Source: Brassica napus
Taxonomy: Eukaryota; Streptophyta; Magnoliopsida; Brassicales; Brassicaceae
Direction: 5' to 3'
Assembly (NCBI RefSeq): GCF_020379485.1
Contig: NC_063450.1
Coordinates: 29,054,137-29,118,136, forward strand
DNA: 64,000 nt
In this document: positions 59,766-64,000 of the stretch, piece after piece
How positions within the stretch are numbered: position 1 is the stretch's first letter
Layout of the letters: every line of letters starts with the position of its first letter
Notes under the pieces: model-generated
Seen by the model: only the letters and a program-made list of their open reading frames with translations
What the model was told of the DNA's origin: nothing
The model's database searches: none
Program-made: the position numbers and the translations under genes

Positions 59766-60145
59766 TGATGCAGCCGCATCTACGATGGTGGCGCCAACAT
59801 AACGACCAGTTCAAATATGTTTCCTTTTTAGGATTTCGTTTTATTTCCTATATTAGTTTTGGGCTTTTCTTTGTTTCATAAGAATGACGGTTTATAATAT
59901 CCTTATCCTTATGGGGTTTGTCCAAACGGATGGATATATAAACAGAGTTTTGTCTTCTTTGTTTAACACGTTCTGATTTTAATAAGAAGAGCTTTGCTTT
60001 TATTTCTTGTTCGATTTGATTCAATTCATCAAACATGAAGTTGGTCTCAAGAAGCTATCGAAAGAAACTCTTGATCGATCCAAGAACAGGTTTCGAAAAA
60101 CCCTAAATTTTTAGATCGACCGTTCACCCATTCATACGCTGAGCC
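59766..60145 (+). repeat. Gypsy 3' LTR
   Basis: The LTR is 380 bp, TGATGCAGCC...GAGCCA. Its differences from the 5' LTR are mostly single-base transitions. Confidence 0.9.
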
Positions 60146-60150
60146 AGTAC

Positions 60151-62067
60151 ACCATTACAATAAATACTCACCCTTGTGAAACTAACATCACTTTTCGTTA
60201 CATTAACATATACTATATCAACCTAGCTAACGTTAGTAATCAGCAAGATATGAGTAAGATTCCGTTATTCTTCAACTTTTTACCAATCATTTGTAACCAT
60301 CATCACGAATTGCGTCATCTGTTTTATTTATCCAGCCGTTTAAACACAAAAAATAATATCGTTACTATCCAATAGGCGTTCATTAAAATTATTACATAGG
60401 GAATTTTAACTATCTTTATTTCAGTGTTTTGGGACTTTATCATGACCTTGATCTGTTATTGTTCCCTTTTTCTCTCGAAAGATCTATGAAGAATCTATGT
60501 GACAGCACAGTGTCAACAAAGGAGGACTATTAAAACTTATGAAGGACCACAGACATATACATGTTTAAAGATATGAATATAATTGGTCAACCTCTGAATG
60601 GTAGTGGCCAAGCTGTCTCTCAGTCTCAGTCCAATGTATGTTGATATGAATCGTAATTCTGATCCAAATGGTAATCCAAGCAGTGTAAGTCATCAAGGTA
60701 GTTGACTCGTCATATAAAAGCGTAAAAAAACAAATGCAGATTCGTATCGCACATTTGTAGTAATTCAAGTTTAGTAGAGCATACCAATTTCTTAATCGTC
60801 AAAGTTAAACAAATTGAACCCGTTCGGTTGTTATTACTCAGCTGGTTAGTTATAAATCAAATTATTCAATAGCGAACTGAATATAAGAAAAACATAGCTC
60901 AATGGTTGGTATTTAAAATGACAATGAAATAACCTTTTGAACAAATCTCATATGAAAAATGCAGAAAATAATGAACATTTCGGATATTAATCAACGGTTC
61001 CAAGTGCGTCACTGTTTTATTATACCGAAACACATATCCATTGAAAACAGTTATTTCGCACACTGCATAATTAATTCTAGAGTGGACGCTAAGTATGTAA
61101 CAATAACAAGTTCTTATATCCAAAACAAACATCATATTTTATTTTGTTTATTATTAAATAGTGTAAGATATACCAAAAATGAGATAGGTTGCCTCACAAG
61201 GCAAGGTAGCAAATACAGTGGTGTTCATGTACCAATCATCATTCATGCTCCTTGATTCACTAACAACCTACTTTCATCAATAATTATATTCAATCTACAT
61301 TATTTTCACACAACATAGTTGACAAATTAACTTCATAATAGTTACATTGTTGTTTGGGGTTATCTATAAAGAAAGAAAGATCGTCCCACGTGAGATATCC
61401 CACAAAGTTCCCAACGTGACCACAGATAGTCTCTGATCATTACAATATCCTCGAGATTAGATTTACATAGACATTTTCTATTCTATTGTTTCTTGGGCAA
61501 GTGCTCTGTATTCTTCTGACACATTTCTATCGTCTTACTTTTTTCTTTTGTTTTCTCTTTGAAATATTTAAAATCTTGAGATCTTTTTTTGTTTCTTGTA
61601 TTATTAATTATTCAATTGCTTTTTTCTTCTTTTCCCTATAACTCTCTTTTTGAGATAATTTCTCATGTTCTCAGTGGCAGGATAAAGTTCACGCACCCTT
61701 CTTTGTTATATTATTGGTGTTATGCAATATATATACACTATTGTATACCATACCTAATACATGGAAACTTAAAGGTGATAGACAGGGACAGAATATATAG
61801 GTGGGTTGATAAAAATATAGAAGACATAAGTTTGGTAGGAATGTCCTAAAATGAAAGTATTGATGCTACAAGCAAATAGGTGGCTTAAAAAAATGTCATG
61901 AATTTCTGAAAATTTTCATATTTTCCTTTTTGATTGTGTATGTAACAGAATTAGGGAATGTCCAATGGATTGATCAACTGAACATACACCTTCACTTTAC
62001 TTAAAATGTAGTTTAAACTTTCACCATCATATTATAAATACAATGATTATCACTGATTTATCGCTAA
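60151..62067. other. Intergenic, nothing recognised
   Basis: About 1.9 kb of AT-rich sequence with no supported gene, repeat family or RNA. The small open frames here (such as 61589-61849) lack gene-like features. In Arabidopsis the next gene after HEC1 that I recall is a lipase (AT5G67050); I see none here. Confidence 0.5.
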
Positions 62068-63230
62068 CTAGATACTGATCCGCGCAGTTGCGTGAGATTA
62101 TTTATATTTATGTTTTAAAATTAAATTTTATAATTTGATGATATTTTATAAATTCGGTTTGTATCCAGATTATATTTTTTTGGTTTTCGGTTTGGTTTCC
62201 GTTTGATTTTGAGTTTTGTTTTTTGGTTTAAGAAATATAGTATTAGTTTGGTTATTTATTAATTTGGATTTGGAAAAAAATATTGGTTTTTTTTTTGGTT
62301 TGATTCAAATTACAATTTTATAATTGTAGATTGGTTTGGTTTAAGTATATTGGTTGCCATATAAAATTGTATGGCACATCTATATTATTAAAATGAAATT
62401 ACTTCTAATAATTTAAGTATATATATTATTAAAACATAATCACTCTTAACTATTACGTTAAGATATGGTCCGCGTGGAAACGTAGATTATGTTTTATTTA
62501 TTTTGTTTCATTTTAAAATCAACAAAAAAATATATATATTGATTCATCTAATCTACTAAATAAAATGTTTTGTTATTTGAACTTGCTGTAATATATATGA
62601 TTTGTTGAGAACCAATTTTATTTGTTTGTTTATATTAAAAATTATTAGTTACATTATTTAATGTTAGTGTTTTATGTTGAGTATTTGTAAAAAGAAAATT
62701 TAACTTAAATGATTAGATAGTATATATTATTATTTGAAATTATGTTTTGTGAATATTGTACTATTTATAATTAATTTGTTCAATATAATTTAGTTATTCA
62801 ACATTTAGAACAAAACTTATTATATTAAAATAATCAAATATAAGATAACAATAAAATAATAAGATGATTAATACTTTAGTGAGTATGTTTTGTGGTTGAT
62901 CTTAGAGTAGTGAATTATTTATAGTGAATAAGATATTAGGTATAACTATTTTATATATGTTAACGATAATATCTTCTGGAAAAGGTATATTTTAAAGAAT
63001 ATATGATGGAAGATTTAAAAGTTATTCGTTTAATGGTTAAATAAAAATGAATTAAGTAGACAAAAGATAATCCGTTTGGTTGACATGTTAGTTTAAGATT
63101 TTTGATCAAATCGATTCTTAACTTGGTTAGAATATTCTGGATAAATTAATATATTTAGATATTTATTGAATACCTTTCAACAACTAAATTACAAAACACA
63201 ATATATATATACACTATAAATTATAGCTAA
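62068..63230 (-). mobile_element. Helitron 3' terminus on the minus strand, with decayed body
   Basis: On the minus strand the sequence reads ATCTCACGCAACTGCGCGGAT, then CAGTATCTAG, then T: a hairpin a few bases before CTAG at an A|T junction (62068-62071), the Helitron 3' signature. A second, weaker terminus-like motif (CGTTTCCACGCGGACC) is at about 62468-62483, minus strand. The body is AT-rich. I could not find the matching 5' end, so the right limit is only the start of the next element. Confidence 0.55.
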
Positions 63231-64000
63231 TCTATATCTATATATATAAAAAAATGTTTGCCTCCTTCCTAAGCTATCCACGTGGAAAGTCACTCTCTGA
63301 CAGGCCGACACGTGTCCGTCTTCTGGGTTTTATTTCTTTGGCCGGGCTTGAGTTTAACTTTGGGCTTATACTATGAACAATTGACAGAGCTTTTTACTCT
63401 TTAATATTATTGAATGTGTTAATTATTTCTTAATACATAGTAGATAAAAAAAACATACATTACGATATGGACGTTATATTATCATCAAAGCAATCTCTAC
63501 CCTATGTACCTCATCCTGTGATAATTTATAAAGTAGCAACGAATCTATGAGTTCAGCAAATTTGCAATTACCTACGTCAGAATTTTAAGTATATAAACAG
63601 TCAACAATAGTGTGTTGAATATTATATTCATATGATTTAAAAACCTTTACAAATTTTTATTTTTAAACATACACCAAAAACTTTATGAAAGTAAATATCC
63701 ATTCAGGTTTTCAACCACTTCAAATACCACCAACGCCAAAAAAAATTTAATCAAGTGCACGAAAACTATAATATATTTAAAACTACAATAAATACATTAG
63801 TTAATGAAAAATCCTTTTTAAAAAATATCATGGATGCATACATAAATATTAAGAGAAATGTATAAAAGGAAATAAAAGTAACAATAACTTGAAGAACAAA
63901 ATGTATAAGACTGAGAATATTTATGATTTGTGGTCTAAGATATATTCAACTTATTTTCCTAATCATGGTGGAATAAACATTGAATAATGTTTTTAAAAAA
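63231..64000 (+). mobile_element. Helitron 5' end, running out of the window
   Basis: TCTATATCTATATATATAAA at 63231, after an A, leads into GTTTGCCTCCTTCCTAAGC, CCACGTGGAAAGTCACTCTC and GACAGGCCGACACGTGTC, a head type common in Brassicaceae Helitrons. No coding and no 3' end appear before the window stops. Confidence 0.55.

Larger units (their letters stand above)
54998..60145 (+). mobile_element. Ty3/Gypsy LTR retrotransposon, degenerate
   Basis: The LTRs at 54998-55378 and 59766-60145 (381 and 380 bp) are TG...CA type, with the first base of the 5' copy mutated. I count roughly 17-20 differences between them, so this insertion is much older than the Copia one. The flanks CTACA and GTACA are probably a 5-bp duplication with one change. 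The primer site TGGTATCAGAGC (55382-55393) matches initiator Met tRNA. A purine-rich tract GGGGAG lies before the 3' LTR. Order protease-RT-RNase H-integrase is that of Gypsy. Confidence 0.93.

Overview
This window is nuclear DNA from a flowering plant of the mustard family (Brassicaceae), most likely Brassica or a close relative. The genes are intron-bearing and AT-rich, and in reverse order they match the gene order I recall from the lower arm of Arabidopsis chromosome 5: RING finger gene, ALCATRAZ (ALC), DNA polymerase alpha catalytic subunit (POLA/ICU2), a subtilase, MAPKKK19, RALFL34 and HECATE1 (AT5G67120 down to AT5G67060). Six genes look intact: the RING-H2 gene (23.9-25.1 kb, +), ALC (25.8-26.8 kb, +), POLA (27.0-35.1 kb, -), MAPKKK19 (39.0-40.0 kb, -), RALFL34 (44.9-45.3 kb, -) and HEC1 (50.3-51.0 kb, -). 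The subtilase survives only as a C-terminal stub, split by a non-autonomous LTR element.

Region by region. 1-1877 is the end of a CACTA transposon. 1878-3691 holds broken relics of tandem copies of the RING gene, one with an internal 30-bp minisatellite. 3692-11393 is a pile of Helitrons carrying nested MITEs. 11394-14885 is a paralogue of the DNA upstream of the intact RING gene (22.57-23.18 kb), into which a 2.5-kb Mutator-like element and a 0.4-kb MITE have inserted. 14886-21178 is LINE-derived and is interrupted by a very young Copia element. 21179-21420 is a relic of ALC exons 3-4. 22.57-35.1 kb is the conserved seg-RING-ALC-POLA core. 35.3-38.7 kb is the split subtilase. 38.7-51 kb holds MAPKKK19, RALFL34 and HEC1, separated by Stowaway-like MITEs and a 3.5-kb Helitron. 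51-64 kb has no host gene that I can see: it contains a tRNA-derived SINE, more MITEs, an hAT-type element, a degenerate Ty3/gypsy element and Helitron ends.

The strongest structural result is that the left 25 kb is a decayed tandem duplication of a unit [upstream segment - RING - ALC - spacer]. Because paralogous copies lie in the same window, several insertions can be checked against their own empty sites: CACTA (3-bp duplication GTG), the Mutator-like element (9-bp duplication TTTCTGTTA), and a LINE that coincides with loss of about 3.06 kb covering the RING gene and the first two ALC exons.

Functionally, two bHLH regulators of gynoecium and fruit development (ALC and HEC1) lie within 25 kb of each other, together with a replication gene (POLA) that has two E2F-type sites in its promoter, a MAPKKK and a RALF peptide hormone. 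I found no clearly novel gene system. The novelty here lies in genome-evolution structure. Function statements for the named genes rest on recognition of their Arabidopsis relatives and not on any search.
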